DNA of 64,000 nucleotides, taken from positions 124,001-188,000 of the forward strand of contig NZ_BMLW01000010.1 in the NCBI RefSeq assembly GCF_014645515.1. The letters are read 5' to 3'. Positions 39,003 to 49,312 of this stretch are shown in pieces. The stretch's first letter is position 1. Each line of letters begins with the position of its first letter. Made by a program: the position numbers and the translations under genes. The stretch is from Oceanobacillus neutriphilus. Its GTDB lineage: Bacteria; Bacillota; Bacilli; Bacillales; Amphibacillaceae. The notes beneath the pieces were generated by a model that saw nothing but the letters and a program-made list of their open reading frames with translations, did no database searches and was not told where the DNA came from.

Positions 39003-39049
39003 ATTGGTTTATTCAAGAGTAAGAAAGTATAAAATGCTGAGGATAGCCG

Positions 39050-39105
39050 CTCCAACGGGTTTCATGGGGTGAGTAACCGCAGCCCCGGGACGTCGCGAAC
39101 TTAAC
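39050..39105 (+). repeat. GAGTAA-loop GC hairpin, copy 1 of 2 in the window
   Basis: GGGG (39066-39069) pairs with CCCC (39083-39086) around a loop that contains GAGTAACC, and CGGGAC follows. The same plan occurs at 55997-56060 (GGGAC, GAGTAAGCC loop, GTCCC, CGGGAC). The high GC content contrasts with the AT-rich surroundings. Confidence 0.5.
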
Positions 39106-39149
39106 CTTCATTTCTTTGAAAGAAAGCAAATGAAACATATTTCTTCAAA

Positions 39150-39270
39150 GATGGGAGCGGAGGGAAGTCGACTCCTGCGGGAAAAGCAACAGGTGAAGAC
39201 CCCGCAGAAAGTGGTCTTCTTTCGAGGAGGCTGAGGCGTTGCCCGCGGAAAGCGACTACCCGGAGCGGAC
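39150..39270 (+). repeat. Module C: stand-alone structured GC-rich repeat
   Basis: The core begins GACTCCTGCGGG and ends CCCGCGGAAAGC, enclosed by short arms (GGAAGTC and GACTACC). GCAAC/GTTGC and GAAGACC/GGTCTTC form inner helices. Its GACTCC and GGAAAGC boxes match those of modules A and B, but the stem bases differ in a compensating way. It resembles intergenic repeats common in Bacillus genomes, from memory. It fills the place of bofC between yebC and ruvA. Confidence 0.75.
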
Positions 39271-39347
39271 ATCTCCTTGGCAAGAACACCAGTATTTTAA
39301 AAACCAAGTGTTTTCTTAGTTTTTCTAAAGAACAAAAGGAGATTAAA

Positions 39348-39956
39348 ATGATTGCATATATAAATGGAAAGCTTACTTCAATAAAAGAAAATGCTGTCAT
39401 TTTGGATGTGCATGGGATTGGGTATGAGATTATTTGTCCCAATCCTTATGTATTTGAACCGGAAATGAATCAGCAAGTCCAAATACATACGTATCATCAT
39501 GTCAGAGAGGATGCGCAAATCTTATTCGGTTTCCGGAATACGGATGAGAAATACTTATTTACCAAGCTTATCTCTGTATCAGGGATCGGGCCTAAAGGGG
39601 CTTTGGCTATTTTAGCCGGAGTAAATATCCATGGATTTATTGCGGCAGTCGAAAATGAGGATGAAAAGTTTTTAACAACCTTTCCTGGTGTAGGGAAGAA
39701 AACGGCCCGTCAAATTATTTTAGATTTAAAAGGAAAACTGGTAAACGACTTTGCGATAGAAAGTACAGCTGAGGAATCTGAAAAAGTAAGCAGTACACAA
39801 GATCGCCAAATCGTGTCTGAAGCATTGGACGCCTTGAAATCATTAGGTTTTACACCGAATGAACTGAAGAAAATTACACCACAGCTGAAGTCGGACAGTA
39901 CATTGAAAAATACAGACGAAGTCATCCGCAAAGCATTTAGTCTATTAGCAAAATAG
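39348..39956 (+). CDS. ruvA: Holliday junction DNA helicase subunit RuvA
   Basis: RuvA binds four-way junctions and loads RuvB for branch migration. The protein has 202 residues: an N-terminal OB fold (about 1-62), tandem helix-hairpin-helix motifs (VSGIGPKGALAIL and FPGVGKKTARQIILDLK), and a C-terminal RuvB-contacting domain (about 155-202). AAAGGAG is 6 nt before the ATG. ruvB follows after 15 nt. Confidence 0.96.
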   Translation: MIAYINGKLTSIKENAVILDVHGIGYEIICPNPYVFEPEMNQQVQIHTYHHVREDAQILFGFRNTDEKYLFTKLISVSGIGPKGALAILAGVNIHGFIAAVENEDEKFLTTFPGVGKKTARQIILDLKGKLVNDFAIESTAEESEKVSSTQDRQIVSEALDALKSLGFTPNELKKITPQLKSDSTLKNTDEVIRKAFSLLAK

Positions 39957-39971
39957 AAAGGGGTGTTATTA

Positions 39972-40979
39972 TTGGATGAACGTATGATAGATGGCAATTT
40001 ACATGATGAAGATGTGTCCATCGAGCAGAGCCTGAGACCGCTGCAATTAGATGATTATATTGGCCAGCCAAAGGTAAAGGAAAATTTAAGTATTTTTATT
40101 CAAGCTGCAAAAATGCGCGAAGAGCCGCTTGATCATGTATTACTGTACGGACCGCCGGGACTCGGAAAAACAACGTTAGCCTCTATTATTTCTAATGAGA
40201 TGGGGGTGCAATTCAGGTCAACTTCCGGCCCTGCCATTGAGAGAGCTGGAGATTTGGCTGCGATTCTTTCTTCCTTAGAGCCGGGAGATGTATTATTTAT
40301 TGATGAAGTACATCGTCTGCCGAGATCAGTTGAAGAAGTGCTGTATCCGGCAATGGAAGACTTTTTTATCGATATTGTCATAGGAAGCGGACCAAGTGCG
40401 CGCAGTGTCCGGATTGATTTGCCGCCTTTTACCTTAGTAGGGGCAACGACACGGTCCGGATTGTTAAGTGCCCCATTGCGTGACCGGTTCGGTGTCCTCA
40501 GCCGGCTGGAATATTATGAAGTAGCTGATCTGCGCCGAATTGTAATGCGCACAGCTGATATATTTCATATGACAATTTCAGAGGATGCAGCAGTAGAAAT
40601 TGCCCGCAGGTCCAGAGGGACACCCCGTATTGCCAACCGATTACTGAAAAGAGTGCGTGATATCTCACAGGTGAAGGGTGAAACAGAAATTAGCTTTGAA
40701 ACAACCAGACAGGCGTTGAAAATGCTGCAGGTCGATGACGCCGGACTGGATCACATTGACCATAAGCTGTTAAAAGCAATTATTGAAGGCTTTAATGGCG
40801 GACCTGTTGGGCTGGACACGATTGCAGCAACGATTGGTGAGGAATCGCAAACCATTGAGGAAGTATATGAGCCGTTTCTGCTTCAATTAGGTTTTATCCA
40901 GCGGACTCCAAGAGGAAGACGGGTTACACCTAAAGCTTATGAACATCTCGGTATACCTATGGTAAATGGGGAAGAATAA
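39972..40979 (+). CDS. ruvB: Holliday junction DNA helicase subunit RuvB
   Basis: RuvB is the AAA+ motor that drives branch migration with RuvA. The protein has 335 residues. Walker A is GPPGLGKTT, Walker B is LFIDEVHR, sensor 1 lies in VGATTRSG, and a winged-helix C-terminal domain ends the protein. An open frame begins at a GTG 9 nt earlier, but the TTG at 39972 gives the usual N-terminus (MDER) and has GGGGTG 6 nt upstream. The stop overlaps the next start by one base (TAATG). Confidence 0.96.
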   Translation: MDERMIDGNLHDEDVSIEQSLRPLQLDDYIGQPKVKENLSIFIQAAKMREEPLDHVLLYGPPGLGKTTLASIISNEMGVQFRSTSGPAIERAGDLAAILSSLEPGDVLFIDEVHRLPRSVEEVLYPAMEDFFIDIVIGSGPSARSVRIDLPPFTLVGATTRSGLLSAPLRDRFGVLSRLEYYEVADLRRIVMRTADIFHMTISEDAAVEIARRSRGTPRIANRLLKRVRDISQVKGETEISFETTRQALKMLQVDDAGLDHIDHKLLKAIIEGFNGGPVGLDTIAATIGEESQTIEEVYEPFLLQLGFIQRTPRGRRVTPKAYEHLGIPMVNGEE

Positions 40980-41170
40980 TGGGGAAAGTATTTATTATTG
41001 CAGGAATTGTTCTGATTGTAATAGGTTTACTTTGGTCATTTATCGGAAGACTGCCAGGTGATTTCACATTCCAAAAAGGAAATATGACCTTTCATTTCCC
41101 ATTAATGACTTCTATTCTTGTAAGTGTTGTGCTGACCCTGATCCTGTTTATTATAAGCAGATTTAAATAA
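40979..41170 (+). CDS. DUF2905-family small membrane protein
   Basis: The predicted product has 63 residues with two membrane helices separated by a conserved loop (IGRLPGDFTFQKGNMTFHFP). This matches the DUF2905 family, often found near ruvB and queA in Firmicutes. The start overlaps the ruvB stop by one base and GGGGAAG lies upstream, so translation is coupled. The function is unknown. Confidence 0.8.
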   Translation: MGKVFIIAGIVLIVIGLLWSFIGRLPGDFTFQKGNMTFHFPLMTSILVSVVLTLILFIISRFK

Positions 41171-41210
41171 GGTTTGATAGCGACGATAAGATGAAAGTAA
41201 GGGGATAGAC

Positions 41211-42239
41211 ATGAATATAGAAGATTTTGACTTTGATCTGCCTGAGGAATTAATTGCGCAGACACCTTTGAAGGACCGGACAGCCTCCAGACTTTGTGTT
41301 CTGGATAAACAGACAGGTCAAATAGAGCATCGGCATTTTTCAGATATAATAAATTATCTGCGTGCAGGTGATTGTCTCGTTTTAAATGATACCAAGGTAT
41401 TGCCGGCGCGTTTGTATGGGATAAAAGAAGATACAGGTGCTAAAATAGAAGTTCTTTTACTGCATCAGGAAGAGGGCGATAATTGGGAAGTGTTAGTAAA
41501 ACCTGCTAAAAAAGTAAAAGAAGGAACAGTCATTGATTTCGGAGACGGGTTATTAAAAGCTGTTTGTACAGATATTAAAGAGCATGGCGGACGTACAGTG
41601 AAATTTTCTTACGACGGTATTTTTTATGAAATATTAGATGAACTGGGTGAAATGCCTTTACCGCCGTATATTAAGGAACAGCTTTCGGAAAAAGACCGTT
41701 ACCAGACCGTTTACGCGAAAGAAAAAGGATCTGCCGCTGCTCCGACTGCCGGGCTGCACTTTACCAATGAATTATTACAACAAATAAAGGATAAAGGTGT
41801 CGAGGTTATTTTTATTACGCTGCACGTCGGTTTGGGTACATTTCGTCCGGTTAGTGTAGATTCTGTTGAAGAGCATACAATGCACAGTGAGTTCTACCGT
41901 ATGTCTCAAAAAGCCAGTGAATCATTAAATAACGCTAAAGCAGAGGGTAGAAGAATTATTTCAGTTGGAACTACTTCAACCCGCACATTAGAAACAATTG
42001 CCCGTGATAATAACGGAGTCTTTGTGGAAACAAGCGGCTGGACTGATATCTTTATTTATCCACCATATCAATATCAGGCAATTGATGGATTGATTACGAA
42101 TTTTCATCTGCCTAAATCAACGCTTATTATGCTGGTAAGTGCGCTGGCAGGAAAAGATGAGGTGCTTCATGCGTATCGCGAGGCTGTAAGGGAACGCTAC
42201 CGTTTTTTCAGCTTTGGGGATGCTATGCTAATTATCTAG
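41211..42239 (+). CDS. queA: S-adenosylmethionine:tRNA ribosyltransferase-isomerase
   Basis: QueA adds the epoxycyclopentane ring from SAM onto preQ1 in tRNA, giving epoxyqueuosine. The protein has 342 residues and begins with the family pattern [13 protein letters not shown]. The motifs TAGLHFT and [14 protein letters not shown] are present. AAGGGGAT is 6 nt upstream of the ATG. tgt follows, so the two enzymes of queuosine insertion are adjacent, as in B. subtilis. Confidence 0.96.
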   Translation: MNIEDFDFDLPEELIAQTPLKDRTASRLCVLDKQTGQIEHRHFSDIINYLRAGDCLVLNDTKVLPARLYGIKEDTGAKIEVLLLHQEEGDNWEVLVKPAKKVKEGTVIDFGDGLLKAVCTDIKEHGGRTVKFSYDGIFYEILDELGEMPLPPYIKEQLSEKDRYQTVYAKEKGSAAAPTAGLHFTNELLQQIKDKGVEVIFITLHVGLGTFRPVSVDSVEEHTMHSEFYRMSQKASESLNNAKAEGRRIISVGTTSTRTLETIARDNNGVFVETSGWTDIFIYPPYQYQAIDGLITNFHLPKSTLIMLVSALAGKDEVLHAYREAVRERYRFFSFGDAMLII

Positions 42240-42274
42240 ATTTATCGGGTATAAATGCGTTATGATATGTTTAG

Positions 42275-43438
<1,164 letters not shown>

Positions 43439-43454
43439 GAAGGAGATGGAATTT

Positions 43455-43724
43455 ATGGGAGCTGAAATGATTACACCAATTTTGTGGATTGTACTTATGT
43501 TTGCTATTTTTTACTTCTTACTTATTCGCCCGCAGCAAAAGCGTCAGAAGCAAGTAAGAACAATGCAGGATAGTCTTCAAAAAGGTAACTCTATCGTAAC
43601 AATCGGCGGATTGCATGCGAAAATTCACGCGATTGATGAAGGCACAATTGTGTTAATTACGGAAGAAGGCACAAAATTAACTTATGACCGTTCTGCAATC
43701 AGAGAAATAAAACAAGAAGCATAA
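43455..43724 (+). CDS. yajC: Preprotein translocase subunit YajC
   Basis: YajC is an accessory membrane subunit that associates with SecDF and the translocon. The protein has 89 residues with one helix near residues 7-25 (PILWIVLMFAIFYFLLIRPQQKRQKQ) and a small C-terminal beta domain. An ATG 9 nt earlier directly abuts AAGGAG, so the ATG at 43455 is chosen. A strong bidirectional hairpin ends the queA-tgt-yajC run. Confidence 0.93.
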   Translation: MGAEMITPILWIVLMFAIFYFLLIRPQQKRQKQVRTMQDSLQKGNSIVTIGGLHAKIHAIDEGTIVLITEEGTKLTYDRSAIREIKQEA

Positions 43725-43730
43725 TTCATG

Positions 43731-43765
43731 AAAAAAAGCTAATGGACAATCATTAGCTTTTTTTT
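43731..43765. terminator. Bidirectional terminator between yajC and yrzE
   Basis: A 14-bp perfect stem (AAAAAAAGCTAATG arm) around GACAAT with eight T at the end. Confidence 0.9.
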
Positions 43766-43790
43766 ATAGATCTATTCTATGCTATACCAA

Positions 43791-44174
43791 TCAATTTTCT
43801 TCCGCAGGACTTGAAAAATTGACTCCGATAATCCCGCCTAATATTGCCGCAACCAGGTAGAATCCATGGTACATTGCCTGCGTTAACGAGAACCCCTGCT
43901 GATAACCGAGAAACTGAACTAAAAAAACAAATCCTGTAAATCCTAACCCTATCAGTACACCCAAAAGCCATCCTTTTGCTTTTCCTTTTAAACCAGTGAT
44001 TATTCCGCAGACGAATAAAATAAGCAGTCCAATAATAAAAGTAATCCAGGATAAGGTTGCTTCATTCATGTCCAGAAATTTTAAAAGGAAGCCTAACGTA
44101 AAGCTTGAAAGAAAAAGTAAACCGAATAATATAATCCAACCGTAGAATAAAGATGTCCATTGAATTTTTTCCAT
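43791..44174 (-). CDS. yrzE: TIGR04086-family membrane protein, YrzE-like
   Basis: The predicted product has 127 residues with four membrane helices and short loops (ITGLKGKAKGWLLGVLIGLGF), and an acidic end (PAEEN). B. subtilis YrzE lies at the same place between yajC (yrbF) and spoVB and belongs to the TIGR04086 family. The function is unknown. AGGAGATGAATG gives the ribosome site. spoVB is about 100 bp upstream on the same strand and may be co-transcribed. Confidence 0.78.
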   Translation of the reverse strand: MEKIQWTSLFYGWIILFGLLFLSSFTLGFLLKFLDMNEATLSWITFIIGLLILFVCGIITGLKGKAKGWLLGVLIGLGFTGFVFLVQFLGYQQGFSLTQAMYHGFYLVAAILGGIIGVNFSSPAEEN

Positions 44175-44275
44175 TCATTCATCTCCTCTAAGTTTGTCCC
44201 TTATTCTAAATTTATGCTTGTATTTTTTATTTAGAAGAAATATTTAAAAGATAGGGAGCAATCTATTGGATAAAA

Positions 44276-45826
44276 TTATTTCTTTTTCGAGAAAAACGGG
44301 AGCTGTCTTAACTCTTCTCTGCGAATAAATCCTAATAGAAGCAGTAACATAACATAAATTATCACGATCACCGTCAGCAGAAGGATAAGTGAAACCAAGT
44401 TAGTATCGCCAGTGTAAAATTGATTTTTAATATAATATGTCAGAAGAAAAGTTACTCCACATAGCATAATCATTCGGATAATATCCTTCCATGCAGGAAA
44501 ATAATTAATTTCTCTTCTTAATACACCGATATGAAGGAACGTTACAAGTACAACATTTACACAGATAGCTATCGCTGCTCCTTTAATACCTAAAGTGGAA
44601 CTCGTTGCCAATAGGATCATGACACCGAATTTCAGGATGACACCTATCAACGAGTTCCACATAGCCGGCCGTGCTAAATCAAGAGCTTGTAAAGCTGCCT
44701 GCAGCGGAGCCTGTACGTATAAAAACAGGAAAAAAGGTGCCATGATAATCAGTAATGACGCTGCCGAATCAGAACGATACATAAGATTGAGTAAATCAGA
44801 AGCAAATAAGGTCATGACAATAGTAGCTAAAGCCCCTGATGCAAAGGAAATCCGGATAGATTGATGGATACGGCTATGAATCAGCTCTGTTTGATTTTTT
44901 GCTCCTGCCTCAGAAATAGAAGGCACGAGGGCAATAGAGAGAGAGCTTGTAATAAATGTCGGCAAAAACAACAAAGGCATCGTGTAGCCCATTAATTCTC
45001 CATATTGCTTCGTCGCAGCTGCAGCGGTAACACCTGCTAACGCGAGAGACTGAACAATAATAATCGGATCGAGAAAATTTGAAATAGAACCAATCATTCT
45101 GTTCCCCAGGGTTGGCATGGAAATAGATAATAGTTCTTTTGCTGTTGATTTTCCGGACAGAACGGTTTCTGTAAAGTGCTTACGTATTTTCAGCTTTCTT
45201 TTTTGACGAAATTTTCGGATCATGTATAAGAGCGAAGCAAATTCACCAATAATAATACTGAACATAGCACCGGCTGCAGCATATTCAATTCCATAAGGTA
45301 AAAGAATATAAATAAATACACCGACAAATGTAATCCGGACAATTTGTTCCAGGACCTGAGCAATACTTTGAGGTTTCATATTCTGTTTCCCTTGGAAATA
45401 ACCCCTTAATACAGCTGATACAGCTGCTATTGGAATAATAGGACTAATGACAATCAGTGGAAGTAATACCCGGCTGTCTGTGAATAAAGTCACAGATAAA
45501 AGGGGTGCAGCCAGAATTAAAAGAACTGTAAACAGAACACTTGCACTTAAGGTAATAGCCAGGGAGACGGCAACAATTTGTTTTATTTTTTTAGAATCAT
45601 TTCGTGCATCTGCTTCTGCCACACGTTTAGAAATAGCAACCGGGAGACCGAATTGTGTCAGGGTCATAACTAAAAATAGAGTTGGCAGAGCCATCATATA
45701 AAGACCGACACCTTCTTCTCCCATAAAACGTGCTACGACCATCCGGTTGATAAAACCCATGAACCGGGTAAGCATGCCTGCAATAATTAGAATCAATGCT
45801 CCTTGGATAAAGGTTTGTTTCGTCAT
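44276..45826 (-). CDS. spoVB: Stage V sporulation protein B, MOP-family flippase
   Basis: This is a polytopic membrane protein of the MATE/MurJ superfamily with 516 residues and about 14 helices. The N-terminal pattern GALILIIAGMLTRFMGFINR is typical of polysaccharide exporters and SpoVB. In B. subtilis SpoVB is needed for spore cortex synthesis, probably as a lipid II flippase in the mother cell. Assignment among paralogues (SpoVB, YtgP, YkvU, MurJ types) rests on position next to yrzE and comN-secDF. Confidence 0.9.
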   Translation of the reverse strand: MTKQTFIQGALILIIAGMLTRFMGFINRMVVARFMGEEGVGLYMMALPTLFLVMTLTQFGLPVAISKRVAEADARNDSKKIKQIVAVSLAITLSASVLFTVLLILAAPLLSVTLFTDSRVLLPLIVISPIIPIAAVSAVLRGYFQGKQNMKPQSIAQVLEQIVRITFVGVFIYILLPYGIEYAAAGAMFSIIIGEFASLLYMIRKFRQKRKLKIRKHFTETVLSGKSTAKELLSISMPTLGNRMIGSISNFLDPIIIVQSLALAGVTAAAATKQYGELMGYTMPLLFLPTFITSSLSIALVPSISEAGAKNQTELIHSRIHQSIRISFASGALATIVMTLFASDLLNLMYRSDSAASLLIIMAPFFLFLYVQAPLQAALQALDLARPAMWNSLIGVILKFGVMILLATSSTLGIKGAAIAICVNVVLVTFLHIGVLRREINYFPAWKDIIRMIMLCGVTFLLTYYIKNQFYTGDTNLVSLILLLTVIVIIYVMLLLLLGFIRREELRQLPFFSKKK

Positions 45827-46056
45827 TCGAGTTGCCCCGCCTTCTCAAAAAAATAAATTTGATATACAATGATATATATGCTTGGTAATGGACAAACCAT
45901 GACAGTTGAATTGGGCCAGGCAATGAATAATACAGGAAAAGTGCAGATGTCTTCCTACATAACACTGTTTGTACTTTTTTATACTTTCTTTACCAATTAA
46001 AAAGGCGTACAATAAGATAGGGCTTTATGGAGATTTAAAAGAAATGGTGGGATGAA

Positions 46057-46356
46057 ATGGACAGTCAACATGTAGAGTCATGGAAAGAATTGATTTACCC
46101 GGCATTAAAAAGCAAACAGGAAGAATTAACAATGCTAGGCTATGAACAAGCGACTTCAGAGAGCGTATGGCAATGTCTCTGCGTGAAAATCTGGAAGGGT
46201 AAAACCGATAAAAGGCTTCATGAAATTGTTCAAGATATTTTTCATTTAAAATCATCTGTTTATTTAAGCTATTTAACTATTCAATCCTATGAAAATGATG
46301 ATTTAGCAGCTTCAATTGAAGCACTTATTGGAAGTTCACCACAAACGGATAAATAA
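46057..46356 (+). CDS. comN: Post-transcriptional regulator ComN
   Basis: This is a small cytoplasmic protein of 99 residues. In B. subtilis ComN (YrzD) controls accumulation of comE mRNA and interacts with DivIVA. The pattern WQCLCVKIWKGK and the gene position between spoVB (opposite strand) and secDF support the call. GGTGGGATGA is the ribosome site. The competence role is known only for B. subtilis and is inferred here. Confidence 0.85.
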   Translation: MDSQHVESWKELIYPALKSKQEELTMLGYEQATSESVWQCLCVKIWKGKTDKRLHEIVQDIFHLKSSVYLSYLTIQSYENDDLAASIEALIGSSPQTDK

Positions 46357-46399
46357 GGGCCGTTTAAAAGGTTGATATATGAAGGAGGAAGCGCAAACG

Positions 46400-48652
46400 A
46401 TGAAAAAAAGAGGCAGAATCGTTGCCTTTTTTCTTGTCATCGCAATTTTGGCAGGAGTAATTGGAACAACGTTTAGCAACTTAGTAAGTAAAGTGAATCT
46501 TGGCTTGGATTTGCAGGGTGGTTTCGAAGTCCTGTACGAGGTAGAGCCTGTTGAGGATGGCCAGGAAATTTCAAACAGTTTAATGGAAGGGACGGTCCAG
46601 ACTCTGAACGACCGGGTGAACCGCCTGGGTATTAGTGAAGCAGTCATTAATATTGAAGGAGATGACCGGATTCGGGTCCAGCTTGCAGGGATTGAAAACC
46701 AGGCTGAGGCGAGAGAGATACTTTCAACATCTGCGCAATTGTCTTTCAGGGATGTTGACGATGAGGAATATCTTGATGGATCAGATATTGTAGAAGGAAG
46801 CGCCAAACAGGATTATAATCCAAACACCAATGCACCGATTGTAACTCTTAAACTAAAAGATGCAGATAAATTTGGTGAGGTAACACAGGAAATCAGTCAA
46901 ATGGCCGATAATCGCCTGGTTATCTGGATGGATTATCAGGAAGGCGAGGATTCTTTCGCTGCAGAAGCTGAGAAAGAAGAACCTAAATTCATATCTGCAC
47001 CAGCGGTTAGTCAGACGATAAATTCCAGTGATGTTATGATTGAAGGTAATTTTACAGTGGAGTCAGCCCAGCAAATGGCAGATATTATTAATTCTGGTTC
47101 ACTGCCTGTACATATGAATGAGATTTTCTCTACATCTGTAGGTGCACAATTCGGTGAACAGGCATTAAATCAGACAGTGTTTGCAGGGATCATTGGAATT
47201 TCGTTGATAATTCTTTACCTATGTGCATTCTATCGCTTTAGCGGTATCATTGCTTCCATTAATTTAGCTGTCTATGTATTTTTAGTAGTGTTAATTTTTG
47301 AATTGCTCAATGGCGTATTAACATTGCCTGGTATAGCCGCTCTTATTTTAGGGGTCGGGATGGCTGTTGATGCAAACGTAATTACATTCGAACGGATGAA
47401 AGAGGAACTGCGGGTCGGAAAATCTGTAAAAGCAGCTTTTCAGTCTGCGAATAAAAGCTCTTTTGTGACGATTTTAGATGCGAATCTGACGACGTTGATT
47501 GCAGCTGGAGTACTGTTCGTTTTTGGTACAAGTTCTGTTAAAGGCTTCGCAACAATGCTGATTATCAGTATTTTAATCAGCTTTTTAACATCCGTATTTG
47601 GCTCAAGAGCTCTTCTGGCACTATGGGTTCAAAGCGGCTTCTTAAAAAATAGAAAAGGCTGGCTTGGTGTCAATAAGAAACAAATTAAAGATATTACAGA
47701 AGGAGAAGAACCTGAACCTAAGCTTTTTGGCAAATCTGTTAATTTTGTGAAACATCGCAAGAAGTTTTTTGCAGTTACAACAATATTGGTAATTATTGGC
47801 GCTGTCTGCATTGGAATCTTTAAAATTAATCCGGGAGTTGATTTTACAAGTGGTACCCGGATAGAAGTTGTTGCTGATCAAAGCTTAACGGAAGAAGAAG
47901 TGGAATCAGAATTTGAAACGCTTGGTTACGAAATAAGCTCTGTAAATTTATCTGGAGAAAATAATGAAATAGGTGTTGTCCGTTTTGATACCGTTCTGGA
48001 TGAAGGAGAAGAGCATAGTCTAAAGCAGCATTTTGAAGACGTATATGGCCATGAACCCGGTGTGAGTATAGTGTCCCCTATTGTAGGGCAGGAACTCGTC
48101 AAGAATGCAGTTTATGCTGTGGCAATCGCATCTCTATTTATTGTCGCTTATATAGCTGTCCGATTTGAAATCTTCTTCGGTGTTACTGCTATAATCGCCC
48201 TGTTACATGATGTGTTCTTTATGCTGGTGGCATTCAGTATAACGCAAATAGAATTTGATATTACGATTGTAGCTGCAATTTTAACCATTATCGGTTATTC
48301 ATTAAATAATACGCTTGTTATTTTCGACCGGATCAGAGAAAATATCCGTCACGAAAAACGGGTGAAATCATTTAAGAAACTTGCAGAGATTATTAATAAG
48401 AGTATTATTCAGTCATTTACGCGGACAATGAACACGTCTATTACAACGATTATTGCTGTTGTTGCTTTCTTAGTGCTTGGGGCATCATCGATATGGGCCT
48501 TCGCATTTGCGCTGTTAGTCGGCTTAGTGGCTGGAACATATACATCTCTGTTCCTGGCATCACAGCTTTGGCTGGTATGGAGAGGCAGAAAAGTGAAGGA
48601 TAAACCAGTTGACTTTAGGAAAAAAGAGAAAGTCGACGGACCACAAGTATAA
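46400..48652 (+). CDS. secDF: Fused protein translocase subunit SecDF
   Basis: SecD and SecF are joined in one 750-residue chain with 12 membrane helices, as in Bacillus. It uses the proton-motive force to pull secreted proteins out of SecYEG. The SecD half begins GLDLQGGFEVLYEV and has the RND helix IAALILGVGMAVDANV; the SecF half starts near residue 440 (VNFVKHRKKFF) and has VAAILTIIGYSLNNTLV. An ATG 21 nt earlier is rejected because GGAGGAAG lies between the two. A structured hairpin region follows. Confidence 0.96.
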   Translation: MKKRGRIVAFFLVIAILAGVIGTTFSNLVSKVNLGLDLQGGFEVLYEVEPVEDGQEISNSLMEGTVQTLNDRVNRLGISEAVINIEGDDRIRVQLAGIENQAEAREILSTSAQLSFRDVDDEEYLDGSDIVEGSAKQDYNPNTNAPIVTLKLKDADKFGEVTQEISQMADNRLVIWMDYQEGEDSFAAEAEKEEPKFISAPAVSQTINSSDVMIEGNFTVESAQQMADIINSGSLPVHMNEIFSTSVGAQFGEQALNQTVFAGIIGISLIILYLCAFYRFSGIIASINLAVYVFLVVLIFELLNGVLTLPGIAALILGVGMAVDANVITFERMKEELRVGKSVKAAFQSANKSSFVTILDANLTTLIAAGVLFVFGTSSVKGFATMLIISILISFLTSVFGSRALLALWVQSGFLKNRKGWLGVNKKQIKDITEGEEPEPKLFGKSVNFVKHRKKFFAVTTILVIIGAVCIGIFKINPGVDFTSGTRIEVVADQSLTEEEVESEFETLGYEISSVNLSGENNEIGVVRFDTVLDEGEEHSLKQHFEDVYGHEPGVSIVSPIVGQELVKNAVYAVAIASLFIVAYIAVRFEIFFGVTAIIALLHDVFFMLVAFSITQIEFDITIVAAILTIIGYSLNNTLVIFDRIRENIRHEKRVKSFKKLAEIINKSIIQSFTRTMNTSITTIIAVVAFLVLGASSIWAFAFALLVGLVAGTYTSLFLASQLWLVWRGRKVKDKPVDFRKKEKVDGPQV

Positions 48653-48689
48653 TTTGATTAAACAGTATTTGTATAAGGAAATATGAAAA

Positions 48690-48792
48690 TTAAAAAGAGA
48701 ACTTTCAACATGGTAATATCTCTAAACGAGCTTAGCAGCAGACTTTAGTTAATTTTACCGGTTTAAAACCATTGGAAGTTCTCTTTTTTTTA
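48690..48792 (+). terminator. Long branched terminator-like structure after secDF
   Basis: AAAAAGAGAACTT at 48692-48704 pairs with AAGTTCTCTTTTT near 48777-48789, and the stem continues through CAACATGG/CCATTGG with irregular pairs. About 55 nt lie inside, with a possible GGTAA/TTACC helix. The T run at the end supports termination. The large interior is unusual for a simple terminator. Confidence 0.6.
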
Positions 48793-48861
48793 CTATCATG
48801 CTTAAAATAATACCTAACCGGGTAATAAATAAATAAAAATAATTTTAATGGAGGAAGACTT

Positions 48862-49224
48862 ATGAATGGACAGGTTTATGTCATACTCGCTATTATATTT
48901 GTAATTATTATCGCTGTATTTGCTGTTATTAATGTGGAGCCTGTAGCAGTCGACTATTTATTCTGGACGGCGGATTCCCCTTTAATCCTGGTTATCCTCT
49001 TTTCTGTATTAATGGGAGGATTAATTACTGCAGCAGTAGGGGCAATCCGGCTTTATAGAGCACATCATGAGATTAAAAAACTTCGTACAGAAAACGAACG
49101 CCTGAAAAAAAGAATGGTGGCTCACGGAATTAAAGACGAGCAGGGGGAAGAAGAAAATAAAAAAGAATCCCGAAAAGAACTGCGTCAAGAAGCTAAACAA
49201 GCAAAAAAATCAGATAAAGAATAA
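48862..49224 (+). CDS. LapA-domain membrane protein (YrvD-like)
   Basis: The predicted product has 120 residues with two membrane helices (about 5-25 and 40-62) and a long charged C-terminal tail rich in Lys and Glu with a short coiled coil (IKKLRTENERLKKR). This fits DUF1049/LapA-domain proteins. B. subtilis YrvD lies at the same location between secDF and recJ. GGAGGAAG is 5 nt before the ATG. The role in Gram-positive bacteria is unknown. Confidence 0.8.
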   Translation: MNGQVYVILAIIFVIIIAVFAVINVEPVAVDYLFWTADSPLILVILFSVLMGGLITAAVGAIRLYRAHHEIKKLRTENERLKKRMVAHGIKDEQGEEENKKESRKELRQEAKQAKKSDKE

Positions 49225-49312
49225 TCTTTTTCACAGTTTAACCGATAATTAGAGGAATCTATTTGATGCCCCTGGCCTACTCTTGTATAATAAGTAGGTC
49301 AGGGGTGAATTT

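Noticed and set aside
39101-39442. 113-codon minus-strand ORF across module C and the ruvA start
   Set aside because: It translates a structured repeat (Arg/Pro-rich) and antisense of ruvA.
46336-46806. 156-codon minus-strand ORF over the secDF start
   Set aside because: Antisense shadow; Ser-rich, no motif.
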